A stretch of DNA of 64,000 nt from Proteus terrae subsp. cibarius (GTDB lineage Bacteria > Pseudomonadota > Gammaproteobacteria > Enterobacterales > Enterobacteriaceae), in the NCBI RefSeq assembly GCF_011045835.1, contig NZ_CP047349.1:1302001-1366000 (forward strand), read 5' to 3'. A model generated the notes under the pieces. The model searched no databases. It was given only the letters and a program-made list of their open reading frames with translations, and was not told the DNA's origin. Shown here in pieces: positions 1 through 9,990 of the stretch; the stretch's first letter is position 1, and each line of letters opens with the position of its first letter. The position numbers and the translations under genes were made by a program.

Positions 1-159
1 TGTCGGACAGTTTTTCTATGTTACTTGCAATAGCGCAGGAAACAAGTAGGAAATTTTAGTTTAAAGAGTCAATAAAGAAGAGAAAAGCTTTTGTATAAAA
101 TAAATTGATAAAAATAGATGAAATATTGATGAAAGTAGTGGTTATGGCAGAGGTATAAT

Positions 160-191
160 AAAAGAAAGGGCAATTATTACCCTTTCTTTTA
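160..191 (-). terminator. terminator after pncB
   Basis: A ten-base inverted repeat (AAAGAAAGGG at 161-170, CCCTTTCTTT at 180-189) is flanked by A- and T-rich tails, so it can end transcription in both directions. It lies 22 bases beyond the pncB stop. Bases 1-159 hold no convincing gene. Confidence 0.75.
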
Positions 192-212
192 TTTATAAAG
201 AATTTTCGTTAA

Positions 213-1427
213 TTAACAGGCTTGTTTAACCAAAGGAACATCAAAGGCTTTGCGTAGCTTGTCAACAAAGTCATTGTCTTCACAAATGGTTTTGCCTGGA
301 CTATCTGATAATTTAGCAACTGGCTTACCATTACACTCCACCAGCTTAATCACAATATTAAGCGGTGTGATTTCAGGAATGTTGCAAGTAAGTCGAGTAC
401 CAATACCAAAGATCAAACGAATACGCTTATGGAAATGTTTATAAAGTACCAGTGCTTTTTGAAAATCGAGACTATCAGAAAAGACTAATACTTTACTCAT
501 TGGGTCAATGCCCAATTTTTCGTAATGCGCGATCGCTTTTTCACCCCATTCAATTGGATCTCCTGAGTCGTGACGTAAACCTTGGTAGCTCTCTGCAAAG
601 GTTTTATCAAAATCACGCAAAAACGCATCCATTGTAATGCAATCTGTTAATGCAATACCTAATTGATCTGGATATTCATCTAACCAAGACTGCAAGGCGG
701 CGCGCTGGCTGTTTGCTAGTTCAGGGCTAATCTGTTGATGAGCTTGAAACCACTCGTGAGCCTGTGTACCCACTGGGGCTAATTGCATCCGTTCAGCTAA
801 ATGATAGTTACTTGTACCAATAAGATAGGGAAAATGATTTTTCAGCTCATCCACAATGGCACACTGAACATCATAAGAAAAACGGCGACGAGTGCCAAAA
901 TCCATCAATTTGAAATCAGCTAAGTCAATCTGTTGCTCAGCAGCATCACGGTAGAAGATATCAATTAATTTACGTAGTTGATTAACTGCATCGTCAGGAG
1001 TGACTTGAGGCGAGCGAGCACGATGTACAATTTCACTCACTAAAGCCAACAAAGGAACTTCCCATAGAATAACTTCACGCCAAGGGCCTGTTATTCTGAT
1101 CGTTAGTTGGTTTTCAGGTGTTGTTGAAATTTCGACTTGTTCTGGTTTAAAACGGAAATGCTTAAACCATTGCAGATAGTCATCTTTGAAAAAGGGGAGA
1201 CTCTGAAGATAGTCAAATTCTTCATTCGTTAATGACAGGTCTGCCATCATATTAACTTGATGGCGTAAGGTTGTTGCATATTCACCTAGACGTTCATCAC
1301 TCCGGCAACGGAACTCAGCAACGACAGGAATATCACTATAATGGTGGTAAACCGCTTGTTGCATGTGGAGCTTATATGCATCGGTATCCAACAGTGATGT
1401 AATAATCGGTGTAGCGTCTAAAATCAT
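213..1427 (-). CDS. pncB: nicotinate phosphoribosyltransferase
   Basis: PncB makes nicotinate mononucleotide from nicotinate and PRPP with ATP hydrolysis, the entry step of NAD salvage in the cytoplasm. The 404-residue product matches the enterobacterial family over its full length (about 400 residues); recognisable stretches include [15 protein letters not shown] near the N-terminus, the [15 protein letters not shown] segment, FGTRRRFS, and LRHDSGDP in the C-terminal half. The ATG start at 1427 follows the family N-terminus. It is transcribed away from pepN, and a NadR-type operator sits in the shared intergenic region. A bidirectional terminator follows. Assignment is secure. Confidence 0.97.
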   Translation of the reverse strand: MILDATPIITSLLDTDAYKLHMQQAVYHHYSDIPVVAEFRCRSDERLGEYATTLRHQVNMMADLSLTNEEFDYLQSLPFFKDDYLQWFKHFRFKPEQVEISTTPENQLTIRITGPWREVILWEVPLLALVSEIVHRARSPQVTPDDAVNQLRKLIDIFYRDAAEQQIDLADFKLMDFGTRRRFSYDVQCAIVDELKNHFPYLIGTSNYHLAERMQLAPVGTQAHEWFQAHQQISPELANSQRAALQSWLDEYPDQLGIALTDCITMDAFLRDFDKTFAESYQGLRHDSGDPIEWGEKAIAHYEKLGIDPMSKVLVFSDSLDFQKALVLYKHFHKRIRLIFGIGTRLTCNIPEITPLNIVIKLVECNGKPVAKLSDSPGKTICEDNDFVDKLRKAFDVPLVKQAC

Positions 1428-1567
1428 AGCGCGTCAAGCATCCTCACGGAGCGTTTTTATGTCTGCTAAATCGTTAAGGTTGGAGAGTATACCCGAATAT
1501 GACGACAAAGCGTCACTATTCAACAATATTTCTCTGCGACATAAAAACAAGCTGTAAAACTTAGATG

Positions 1568-1585
1568 AGTTTACCACGTTAAACA
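1568..1585. promoter_or_regulatory. NadR operator candidate
   Basis: The 18-mer AGTTTA-N6-TAAACA differs at one base from the NadR consensus TGTTTA-N6-TAAACA (established for enterobacterial NAD genes). It lies 141 bases upstream of the pncB start in the pncB/pepN divergent region (1428-1767), which otherwise holds only promoter-like AT-rich DNA. Inference: NAD-responsive repression of pncB. Confidence 0.65.
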
Positions 1586-1767
1586 TAATTTGGGAGTATA
1601 TTAGCATCATTTACCAAATAAATTGATTACATGTATTAATAAACTGTTAACATTCTGTTGACTTTTGATGTTTTCAATTGAATATTCGACTGGCTAAACA
1701 GATTTTTGACGAGTAAGCTTTGGTAATATAACCGTTAAATAGTCGTGTTAACTAAAAGGTTTTTTCT

Positions 1768-4383
1768 ATGACACAACAAAGAATCGCGAAATTTCGCAAA
1801 GATTATCGTGCCCCTGACTACACAATCACCGATTTACATCTTGATTTTATCTTAGATAAAGAAAACACTCAGGTTACAGCGATCAGTCAATGTAAACGTC
1901 TAAACTCAAATGCAACAGCATTGGTATTAGATGGTGAAGACTTAACATTAAAGTCAATTGCAGTAAATGATGTTGCTTGGACACACTATAAAGAAGAAAA
2001 CGGCAAACTCATCATTGAACAATTGCCAGAGCAATTTACATTAAAAATTGTTAACGAGATTAATCCATCGGCTAATACAGCATTAGAAGGGCTGTATGTT
2101 TCTGGTGATGCATTATGTACACAGTGCGAAGCTGAAGGCTTCCGCCATATTACCTACTATTTAGATAGACCGGATGTGTTAGCTCGTTACACCACAACAA
2201 TTACCGCAGACAAAAAACAGTATCCTTATTTATTGTCAAATGGTAACCGTATTGCACAAGGTGAACTTGATGATGGCCGTCATTGGGTAACATGGGAAGA
2301 TCCACATCCAAAACCAAGTTATTTATTTGCGGTAGTGGCGGGTGACTTTGATGTATTACGAGATACTTTTATCACCAAAAGCGGTCGTGAAGTCGCTTTA
2401 GAGCTTTTTGTTGATAAAGGTAATTTAGATCGTGCCGATTGGGCAATGACATCATTGAAAAATGCGATGGCATGGGATCAATCTCGCTTTAATTTAGAAT
2501 ACGATCTCGATATCTATATGATAGTCGCTGTTGACTTCTTTAATATGGGTGCGATGGAGAATAAAGGACTGAATGTCTTTAACTCTAAATATGTACTAGC
2601 CAAAAGTGAAACGGCAACGGACAAAGATTATTTAGGAATTGAGTCTGTTATTGGTCATGAATATTTCCATAACTGGACAGGTAACCGTATCACTTGTCGT
2701 GATTGGTTCCAGTTAAGCCTAAAAGAAGGTTTAACGGTTTTCCGTGATCAAGAATTTAGCTCTGATTTAGGCTCTCGTTCTGTTAATCGTATCAATAATG
2801 TACGGGTGATGCGTACTGCTCAGTTCGCCGAAGATGCAAGCCCTATGGCGCATCCAATTCGTCCTGACAGTGTGATCGAAATGAACAACTTCTATACTTT
2901 AACGGTATATGAAAAAGGTTCGGAAGTGATCCGAATGATCCACACCTTATTAGGCGAAGAGCAATTCCAAGCTGGCATTCAAATGTATATTCATCGTCAT
3001 GATGGTAGTGCTGCAACTTGTGACGATTTTATTCAAGCAATGGAAGATGCCTCTAATGTTGATCTGACTTTATTCCGTCGTTGGTATAGCCAATCAGGTA
3101 CGCCACAACTGACAGTTCGTGATAGTTATGATGCTAATAAAAAGCAATACACTTTAACTGTTAGTCAAATGACGCCATCGACAGCAGATCAAACTGAAAA
3201 ACAGCCGTTACATATTCCATTAGATATTGAATTGTATGATAGCAAAGGCAATGTGATCCCACTGCGTTCACAAGGTCAAACTATTTCTAATGTATTAAAT
3301 GTGGTACGTGAAGAGCAACACTTTATCTTTGACGATGTGCCAGAACAACCGATCCCATCTTTATTACGTGAATTCTCTGCGCCTGTAAAACTAGACTATC
3401 CATTTACGGATGAGCAACTCTCATTCTTAATGAAATATGCACGTAATGCATTTTCACGTTGGGATGCAGCCCAAGCATTATTAGGCCGCTATATAAAAGA
3501 AAATGTTGCTCGAGTTCAAAAGGGTGAAACCTGCATTTTGCCTGAAATGGTGGTTGATGCTTTCCGTGCAGTATTACTTGATAAAGATATTGATCCGGCA
3601 TTAGCTGCACTTATTCTGACATTACCAACAGATGTTGAAGCGGGCGAATCATTTAGTATTATTGATCCTGTCGCTATCCATAAAGCGCTTGGTTTTATCC
3701 GTAAAACACTGGCAACTGAAATGGCCGATGAATTTTCTGCTGTTTATCATTCAATGCATATTGGTGCTTATCGTGTTGATCATGATGATATTGCAAAACG
3801 TGATTTACGTAATGTTTGCTTAGGTTATTTAGCAGTTGAAAATGAGCAAACAGGCAACAAACTTGTTGATGCGCAATATCACAACAGCGATAACATGACC
3901 GACGCGCTAGCCGCACTTAGCGCTGCTGTAATGGCTCAGTTACCTTGCAAAGATGCGTTATTACAAGAATTCGATGATAAATGGCATCAAGACGGTTTAG
4001 TGATGGATAAATGGTTTAGTTTACAAGCCATGAGTCCAGCAACAGATGTGTTACAGACAGTACGTAGTCTGTTATCTCATCGCTCATTTACACTTGCAAA
4101 CCCTAACCGTACTCGTGCGTTAATTGGCGCATTTGTAAATAATAACCCAGTCGCTTTCCACGCTGAAGATGGTTCTGGTTACTTATTATTGACAGAAATT
4201 CTGACTGACTTAAATAGCCGTAATCCACAAGTTGCATCACGTCTTATTGAGCCGTTTATCCGTCTCAAACGTTATGATGCAACACGCCAAGAAAAAATGC
4301 GTACAGAGTTATTAAAACTGAAAGAACTTGAGAATTTATCAGGTGATTTATATGAGAAAATCACCAAAGCTTTAGCTGATTAA
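1768..4383 (+). CDS. pepN: aminopeptidase N
   Basis: PepN is the major cytoplasmic M1-family zinc aminopeptidase, removing N-terminal residues from peptides late in protein turnover. The 871-residue product has the exopeptidase motif GAMEN at residues 261-265 and the zinc site HEYFH beginning at residue 297, with the third ligand glutamate in the downstream LKEGLTVF segment; these positions equal those of E. coli PepN. The C-terminal helical domain is complete. It is monocistronic and followed by a strong terminator. Confidence 0.98.
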   Translation: MTQQRIAKFRKDYRAPDYTITDLHLDFILDKENTQVTAISQCKRLNSNATALVLDGEDLTLKSIAVNDVAWTHYKEENGKLIIEQLPEQFTLKIVNEINPSANTALEGLYVSGDALCTQCEAEGFRHITYYLDRPDVLARYTTTITADKKQYPYLLSNGNRIAQGELDDGRHWVTWEDPHPKPSYLFAVVAGDFDVLRDTFITKSGREVALELFVDKGNLDRADWAMTSLKNAMAWDQSRFNLEYDLDIYMIVAVDFFNMGAMENKGLNVFNSKYVLAKSETATDKDYLGIESVIGHEYFHNWTGNRITCRDWFQLSLKEGLTVFRDQEFSSDLGSRSVNRINNVRVMRTAQFAEDASPMAHPIRPDSVIEMNNFYTLTVYEKGSEVIRMIHTLLGEEQFQAGIQMYIHRHDGSAATCDDFIQAMEDASNVDLTLFRRWYSQSGTPQLTVRDSYDANKKQYTLTVSQMTPSTADQTEKQPLHIPLDIELYDSKGNVIPLRSQGQTISNVLNVVREEQHFIFDDVPEQPIPSLLREFSAPVKLDYPFTDEQLSFLMKYARNAFSRWDAAQALLGRYIKENVARVQKGETCILPEMVVDAFRAVLLDKDIDPALAALILTLPTDVEAGESFSIIDPVAIHKALGFIRKTLATEMADEFSAVYHSMHIGAYRVDHDDIAKRDLRNVCLGYLAVENEQTGNKLVDAQYHNSDNMTDALAALSAAVMAQLPCKDALLQEFDDKWHQDGLVMDKWFSLQAMSPATDVLQTVRSLLSHRSFTLANPNRTRALIGAFVNNNPVAFHAEDGSGYLLLTEILTDLNSRNPQVASRLIEPFIRLKRYDATRQEKMRTELLKLKELENLSGDLYEKITKALAD

Positions 4384-4443
4384 TATTACGTTTTATATCA
4401 CTTTATGAGTGAGTGAATAGTATAAAATCAGCATGATAATTAG

Positions 4444-4470
4444 ATCCCCAGCATAGTCTGGGGATTTTTT
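4444..4470 (+). terminator. pepN terminator
   Basis: ATCCCCAG/CTGGGGAT stem with a six-base loop followed by six T residues, 60 bases after the pepN stop. Classic intrinsic terminator. Confidence 0.85.
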
Positions 4471-4485
4471 ATGGCGAATTGTGAA

Positions 4486-4501
4486 ATTGAAACGTTTACT
4501 T
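4486..4501. promoter_or_regulatory. possible PurR box upstream of pyrD
   Basis: ATTGAAACGTTTACTT resembles the PurR consensus (core GCAAACGTTTNC) with the central ACGT intact. It is located about 100 bases before pyrD, which is a PurR target in E. coli. Match is partial, so this is tentative. Confidence 0.35.
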
Positions 4502-4587
4502 TTCGTGCTTTTATCTATATGATGCACGACGCTTAAATTGTCGTAGACATATCATTCCTAATACCCGATATTCTCAATGGAGATCGT

Positions 4588-5598
4588 ATGTATTATTCCT
4601 TAGTAAGGAAGGCATTGTTCCGGCTAGATCCTGAACGAGCCCATGATTTTACCTTCCGTCAGTTAAAACGTTTATCTCATTCCCCATTTCAATTTCTTAT
4701 TCAGCAGTCACTTCCTTCAAAACCCGTTTCCTGTATGGGACTCTCATTTAAAAATCCACTTGGTCTTGCTGCCGGTCTTGATAAAAACGGTGATTGTATA
4801 GATGCATTGGGTGCAATGGGATTTGGTTTTATTGAAGTTGGTACGGTGACACCTCGTCCTCAAGTAGGAAATGACAAACCTCGTTTATTTCGCTTAGTGG
4901 AAGCTGAAGGCTTAATTAACCGAATGGGCTTTAATAACCTTGGCGTCGATAACTTAATTGAAAATGTAAAACAATCTCGTTATGGTGGCGTACTGGGGAT
5001 TAATATCGGTAAAAATAAAGATACCCCAGTAGAGCAAGGTAAAGATGATTATCTGATTTGTATGGAAAAAGTCTATGCTCATGCCGGTTATATCGCAATC
5101 AATATCTCATCACCAAATACCCCCGGTTTGCGTACTCTACAATACGGTGAAGCATTAGACGATCTGCTATCAGCAATTAAAAATAAACAATTAGAGTTGC
5201 AGGGAAAATACCAAAAATATGTTCCTGTTGCTGTTAAAATTGCACCTGATTTAACACATGAAGAATTAATTCAAATTGCAGATAGCTTAGTCCGTCACCA
5301 TATTGATGGTGTTATTGCGACAAATACCACATTAGATAAATCATTAGTCAGTGGATTAGATCACTGTAATGAAGCAGGGGGATTAAGTGGTCGCCCGGTA
5401 CAATCAAAAAGTACACAAATAATTCGCCAATTAAATGAAGAATTAAAAGGTGCATTACCTATTATTGGCGTTGGTGGAATTGATTCATTAACAGCAGCCA
5501 GAGAAAAAATGGATGCAGGTGCTTCTCTTATTCAAGTCTATTCAGGATTCATTTATCAAGGTCCTGCACTTATCAAATCTATAATTAATCATATCTAA
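4588..5598 (+). CDS. pyrD: dihydroorotate dehydrogenase (quinone)
   Basis: Class 2 dihydroorotate dehydrogenase oxidises dihydroorotate to orotate using membrane quinones, the fourth step of pyrimidine synthesis. The 336-residue length equals E. coli PyrD. Visible family features are the N-terminal membrane-associating helix region ([19 protein letters not shown]), the FMN-binding [11 protein letters not shown] stretch, NISSPNTPG with the catalytic serine, and the C-terminal GVGGI phosphate-binding turn. A GGAG ribosome site lies seven bases before the ATG. Secure. Confidence 0.97.
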   Translation: MYYSLVRKALFRLDPERAHDFTFRQLKRLSHSPFQFLIQQSLPSKPVSCMGLSFKNPLGLAAGLDKNGDCIDALGAMGFGFIEVGTVTPRPQVGNDKPRLFRLVEAEGLINRMGFNNLGVDNLIENVKQSRYGGVLGINIGKNKDTPVEQGKDDYLICMEKVYAHAGYIAINISSPNTPGLRTLQYGEALDDLLSAIKNKQLELQGKYQKYVPVAVKIAPDLTHEELIQIADSLVRHHIDGVIATNTTLDKSLVSGLDHCNEAGGLSGRPVQSKSTQIIRQLNEELKGALPIIGVGGIDSLTAAREKMDAGASLIQVYSGFIYQGPALIKSIINHI

Positions 5599-5816
5599 AT
5601 ACATTTTATAATGAGTTAGGGGCTTTTCTTCTGCCTCTAACTCGTTTATATTGCCCCTAGTTGGTTATTTTTTATTAAATTGCACTGATTGTGCTTAATT
5701 AATAGTAAAATGAATCCTGTTTTTGTTAGGTGATATTAAATATTTTATTTAGGTCATTTAATTTTGATTGTTTATCAGAGTATAAAACAGGGAATGAATC
5801 GAAGGGGGATTAATTA

Positions 5817-6368
5817 GTGATAATAAAACCCGATGATCGCTGGCGTTGGTATTTTGATGTTGAGCAACAAAAATTAATGCTTGATTTAGCAAATGGTATG
5901 GTTTTTCGTTCCCGCTTTCCAAGCAAAATGTTGAGTGAAAGTGCTCGGCAATCAGCATCTTTTACCGTCGATGATGCAGCTCTTTATTATGGATACGATG
6001 AGCAAATTCGACAAATAGATATGCCATCAGAATCAAGAGCTGAATTAGCTTTAAATGCATTAATAGCCCATCGCTTTTTAAAGCCACTGATGCCTAAGAG
6101 TTGGTATTTTGAAGTTAACAATAATCAAATCAACCCTTATTTATCTCAAGTGGTAGAAGCTTCATTAAAGGAAAAAGACGAAATAGCTCTTTTTTTAGTG
6201 ATTGAAGTGGGGGCTCAAGCTTGTTTATGTTTATTAGCTCAACCGCAGTTAACATTATTTGATAGAACACTTAATTTTTGTGACCCAATAAAAATTATGA
6301 ATGATAGGTTAAGCAATTACCATAAAGAGTCAGAGTCAGGATCATTTTTGTACGAGAAAGTTATTTAA
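5817..6368 (+). CDS. zapC: cell division protein ZapC
   Basis: ZapC binds FtsZ and stabilises the Z ring. The 183-residue product starts MIIKPDDRWRWYFD and contains DLANGMVFRSRF and LNALIAHRFLKPLMPKSW, the conserved ZapC signatures, and ends with a divergent tail. The start is GTG with GGGGGA upstream (5804-5809). In E. coli zapC also follows pyrD. A terminator lies immediately after the stop, where it meets convergent ycbX. Confidence 0.93.
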   Translation: MIIKPDDRWRWYFDVEQQKLMLDLANGMVFRSRFPSKMLSESARQSASFTVDDAALYYGYDEQIRQIDMPSESRAELALNALIAHRFLKPLMPKSWYFEVNNNQINPYLSQVVEASLKEKDEIALFLVIEVGAQACLCLLAQPQLTLFDRTLNFCDPIKIMNDRLSNYHKESESGSFLYEKVI

Positions 6369-6369
6369 C

Positions 6370-6398
6370 AAAAAGAGTAAAAAGGACTTACTCTTTTT
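6370..6398 (+). terminator. zapC terminator
   Basis: AAAAAGAGTAA (6370-6380) pairs with TTACTCTTTTT (6388-6398). It follows the zapC stop directly. Bases 6399-6585 are AT-rich and show no gene. Confidence 0.75.
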
Positions 6399-6585
6399 AT
6401 CGTTACTCATTATTTATAACATTCTAAAAACAAATTCATCTCAAACAAAACTCCCCAAAATCAAATCCTCATTATTCTCTTTCTGTATCTATTTTCTAGA
6501 AACAAATAAATAAGTTTATTGATAATTCATTATTGAGTTTTTAATAAGATAATTCTTATTAAACAAACTGTTTTATTTAAAATAA

Positions 6586-6616
6586 AAAAGAAGGTAAAGG
6601 CAAATTACCTTCTTTT
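6586..6616 (-). terminator. ycbX terminator
   Basis: AAAAGAAGGTAA pairs with TTACCTTCTTTT, with an additional A-run on the plus strand that gives a U-run for the leftward ycbX transcript. Confidence 0.7.
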
Positions 6617-6637
6617 AATTTGCGATAAAGATAAGTG

Positions 6638-7762
6638 TTATTTTTTATTAAGCGAAAGTTTGACATTACCGTTAGGAACACAGCTACAGGCTAAGATTTT
6701 ACCTGAGCGTTTAATTGCGCCAGCTTTTAATGCATTAACATCACCTTCATCTAATTGGATAACACAAGAGCCACAAAGGCCAGCTCGGCAACTATAAGGA
6801 ATGGCATAACCATTATTTTCAAGCTGTTCTAACAGAACTTCTTGGTTATTACCTTCAAAAACCTCGCCGTTAAATTCAATGCTGACAGTCTGTTCTTGTG
6901 TGTTTTCAATGACAGGCGCTGATTGTGTTTCCACAGGTGCTGTTACAAGATATTGTTTCGCTTCTTTATAAGCTAATACCTCAACAGTATCTCCTACACG
7001 AATAATACCCGTTTGACGAATAATGATATTTTGACCAAAATCGACATCACCAGTTTCATCACTACGGAATGTTTGCAGTGTTGCGAGTGGTTCTGTGTTA
7101 GGATGCTTAATGCCTTTATCAATACTAATTGTAGTCATGATGCAACGGCTACAAGGTTTCATCAGATCCATCACAACAGAGCCAACACGAATAGTCTGCC
7201 AAGTATCTTCTTCAAAAGGCTTTGCACCAGTTACGAGGATATTGCCTCGAAATTGCTCAATATTAATTGAAGCAGGACAGCGCTGTTGTAAGTATTGAAA
7301 TGAGGCTTCATTAATTAATAAGTAAGGGTAGCCATCAGCGAAAGAAACAGCGGTTTCTGGATTTTTTTTCACTCGGCGTGTCGATTTTTCGCCAGTCCAA
7401 CGAAGTTGAACATCCATTTTTAAATAGCGACTGAACCACTGATTTATTTCATCTGGTGCCACATACGCGGTAAAATGGTTGCCCCAAACTTCTGTCGGTT
7501 GCAATGTGGTCTCAAAATCTTGATAGGTGATAGCAATACCTTCACCATCAGGTGCTTGAATATAAATACCATTTGCCATGACAGTGGGAATAAAACACAG
7601 CAAAACGGGAAATTTTCGTGCCGTGATAAACGTCCCTTCTGGGGTGGTTATCATAAAATCGCGATCAAACGTGAATCCGCTCTCACGAGCAAATGCATGA
7701 GAAAGTCGAATTCCCTTCATTGATTTAACTGGGTGTATATAAAGGCGTGAAACGTTGATCAT
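6638..7762 (-). CDS. ycbX: MOSC and 2Fe-2S ferredoxin domain protein YcbX
   Basis: YcbX is a molybdenum-cofactor protein that detoxifies N-hydroxylated bases such as 6-hydroxylaminopurine, taking electrons from CysJ. The product has an N-terminal MOSC beta-barrel domain (ISRLYIHPVKS start), a MOSC domain containing KPCSRC, and a C-terminal plant-type 2Fe-2S domain with the cluster motif CRAGLCGSC and a distal cysteine in ILACSC. I chose the ATG at 7762 because GGGAG lies seven bases upstream; a TTG four codons earlier is less likely. This domain order is normal for the family and is not a novel fusion. Confidence 0.93.
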   Translation of the reverse strand: MINVSRLYIHPVKSMKGIRLSHAFARESGFTFDRDFMITTPEGTFITARKFPVLLCFIPTVMANGIYIQAPDGEGIAITYQDFETTLQPTEVWGNHFTAYVAPDEINQWFSRYLKMDVQLRWTGEKSTRRVKKNPETAVSFADGYPYLLINEASFQYLQQRCPASINIEQFRGNILVTGAKPFEEDTWQTIRVGSVVMDLMKPCSRCIMTTISIDKGIKHPNTEPLATLQTFRSDETGDVDFGQNIIIRQTGIIRVGDTVEVLAYKEAKQYLVTAPVETQSAPVIENTQEQTVSIEFNGEVFEGNNQEVLLEQLENNGYAIPYSCRAGLCGSCVIQLDEGDVNALKAGAIKRSGKILACSCVPNGNVKLSLNKK

Positions 7763-7869
7763 CGGTGCTCCCAAAAGACATTATTATTTTTTATAGCCAG
7801 TAACTTTATGACAACGTAATACAATTAGCTATAATGCCCAACAATTTTATTTTAGGTGGTAACAATATT

Positions 7870-9984
7870 ATGCGCTCTCTGTTTGCCAGCACAGGCCGAG
7901 GTCTGGAAGAACTATTAAAATCTGAACTTGAACACCTTGGTGCTCAGGCTTGCCAGATAACTCAAGGCGGTGTTTATTTTCGTGCTGATGATAAAACCAT
8001 GTATCAGTCTTTACTCTGGAGTCGTTTAGCATCGCGCATTATGTTGCCGTTAAATGAGTTCAATGTTTATAGTGATCTAGACTTATACCTTGGTGTGCAG
8101 GCAATTGATTGGAGTGAGATTTTTACTGTTGATCAGACTTTTGCTATCCATTTTAATGGTACGAATGACATTATTCGTAATAGCCAATATGGTGCATTAA
8201 AAGCGAAAGATGCCATTGTTGACTCATTCCAACGTAAAATAGGGCAACGTCCGGATGTCGCTAAACAATCTCCTGATATCCGTTTAACCATTCATCTTCA
8301 TAAAGAAAAAGCCTCGCTATCTTTAGATTTAAGTGGTGATGGTTTACATCAGCGCGGCTACCGTGACTTAACAGGGCAAGCACCTTTAAAAGAGAATTTA
8401 GCTGCCGCAATTATTATGCGTTCAGGCTGGAAACTGGACACACCACTGATCGATCCAATGTGTGGCTCCGGCACATTATTAATTGAAGCCGCAATGATGG
8501 CGACTGATTGTGCTCCAGCATTAAATCGTGTGCATTGGGGATTCCGTCATTGGTTGGGTCATGATGAAGCGTTATGGAAAGAAGTGACCCATGAAGCTTT
8601 TGCCCGTTTCCGTGAAGGTAAAAAGAATACCACAGCGCGTTTCTATGGTTTTGATGTTGATAAGCGCGTATTGGATATGGCAAGAGCCAACGCACGCAGA
8701 GCCGATGTTGCCGAACTGATCACATTTGCTCACGGTGATGCAGCTAAACTGACAAACCCTGTTTCAGCAGAAATCAAAGGGACAATTATCAGTAACCCAC
8801 CTTATGGTGAGCGCTTAGAAAGTGAACCAGCATTAATTGCATTACATAGCCAATTAGGAAGAGCAGTAAAAGCACACTTCCCAGGTTGGAGATTGTCACT
8901 ATTTAGTGCATCACCAGAGTTGCTAAGCTGCATTCAATTACGTGCTGAACGAGAGTTCAAAGCAAAAAATGGTCCTCTTGATTGTGTACAAAAGAACTAT
9001 TTACTTTCTGATACACCATCAACGATTAACACTGGACTTGCGGAAGATTTTGCAAACCGTTTACGTAAAAACGAGAAAAAATTCGCGAAATGGGCAAAAC
9101 AACAGCAAATTGAATGTTATCGTTTATACGATGCTGATTTGCCTGAATATAATGTTGCTGTGGATCGCTATGGAGATAAAGTAGTTATCCAAGAGTATGC
9201 GCCACCTAAAACAGTTAATGAACACAAAGCTCGTCAGCGTTTATTCGATGTAATTAGCGCAACAATGGAAGCACTGGCATTACGTTCTGATCAACTGATT
9301 TTAAAAACCCGTCAACGTCAAAAAGGCAAACAGCAGTATGAAAAAATGGCCGAAAAGGGGGATTTCTTCTTAGTTGACGAATTTGGTGCAAAATTCTGGG
9401 TGAACTTAACAGATTATCTTGATACAGGGTTGTTCTTAGATCACCGTATTGCACGAAAAATGCTAGGTGAAATGAGCAATGGAAAAGATTTCTTAAACCT
9501 CTTTGCTTATACCGGTACTGCATCTGTACACGCTGGGATTGGTGGTGCAAAAAGTACGACGACAGTTGATATGTCACGTACCTACCTTGAATGGGCTGAG
9601 AAAAACTTCCAAGCAAATGGCTTATCTGGTAGACAACATCGTTTAATGCAGGCTGATTGTTTACAATGGTTAATGCAAAGCAATGAACAATTTGATGTGA
9701 TCTTTATTGATCCGCCTACATTTTCTAACTCAAAGCGTATGGAAAATACCTTTGATGTTCAACGTGATCATATTGAATTGATGAAACATCTAAAACGTTT
9801 GTTGAGAAAAGGCGGAACAATTATGTTCTCAAATAACAAACGTGGATTCAAAATGGAACATGACGAGTTAGCAAAAATTGGGTTATGTGCAAAAGAGATA
9901 ACACAGAAAACATTATCACAAGATTTTGCGCGTAACCGCCAAATTCACAATTGCTGGCTGTTAACTCATGCTGGTGAGGAATAA
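7870..9984 (+). CDS. rlmL: 23S rRNA m2G2445/m7G2069 methyltransferase RlmKL
   Basis: A bifunctional rRNA methyltransferase: the N-terminal half (THUMP plus Rossmann domain) forms m2G2445 and the C-terminal half (RlmK) forms m7G2069. The 704-residue product begins MRSLFAST, matching E. coli RlmL (702). The first domain has [14 protein letters not shown] and the catalytic NPPYGERL; the second has [15 protein letters not shown] and [16 protein letters not shown] precedes the ATG at 7870, which is preferred to an in-frame ATG 12 codons upstream. The stop is six bases from uup, suggesting an operon. Confidence 0.97.
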   Translation: MRSLFASTGRGLEELLKSELEHLGAQACQITQGGVYFRADDKTMYQSLLWSRLASRIMLPLNEFNVYSDLDLYLGVQAIDWSEIFTVDQTFAIHFNGTNDIIRNSQYGALKAKDAIVDSFQRKIGQRPDVAKQSPDIRLTIHLHKEKASLSLDLSGDGLHQRGYRDLTGQAPLKENLAAAIIMRSGWKLDTPLIDPMCGSGTLLIEAAMMATDCAPALNRVHWGFRHWLGHDEALWKEVTHEAFARFREGKKNTTARFYGFDVDKRVLDMARANARRADVAELITFAHGDAAKLTNPVSAEIKGTIISNPPYGERLESEPALIALHSQLGRAVKAHFPGWRLSLFSASPELLSCIQLRAEREFKAKNGPLDCVQKNYLLSDTPSTINTGLAEDFANRLRKNEKKFAKWAKQQQIECYRLYDADLPEYNVAVDRYGDKVVIQEYAPPKTVNEHKARQRLFDVISATMEALALRSDQLILKTRQRQKGKQQYEKMAEKGDFFLVDEFGAKFWVNLTDYLDTGLFLDHRIARKMLGEMSNGKDFLNLFAYTGTASVHAGIGGAKSTTTVDMSRTYLEWAEKNFQANGLSGRQHRLMQADCLQWLMQSNEQFDVIFIDPPTFSNSKRMENTFDVQRDHIELMKHLKRLLRKGGTIMFSNNKRGFKMEHDELAKIGLCAKEITQKTLSQDFARNRQIHNCWLLTHAGEE

Positions 9985-9990
9985 TTTACA

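Noticed and set aside
6638..7762. MOSC plus ferredoxin as a novel fusion
   Set aside because: This domain order is the ordinary YcbX architecture.
9254..9616. 120-codon frame antisense to rlmL
   Set aside because: No ribosome site, and rlmL is conserved along its full length on the other strand.
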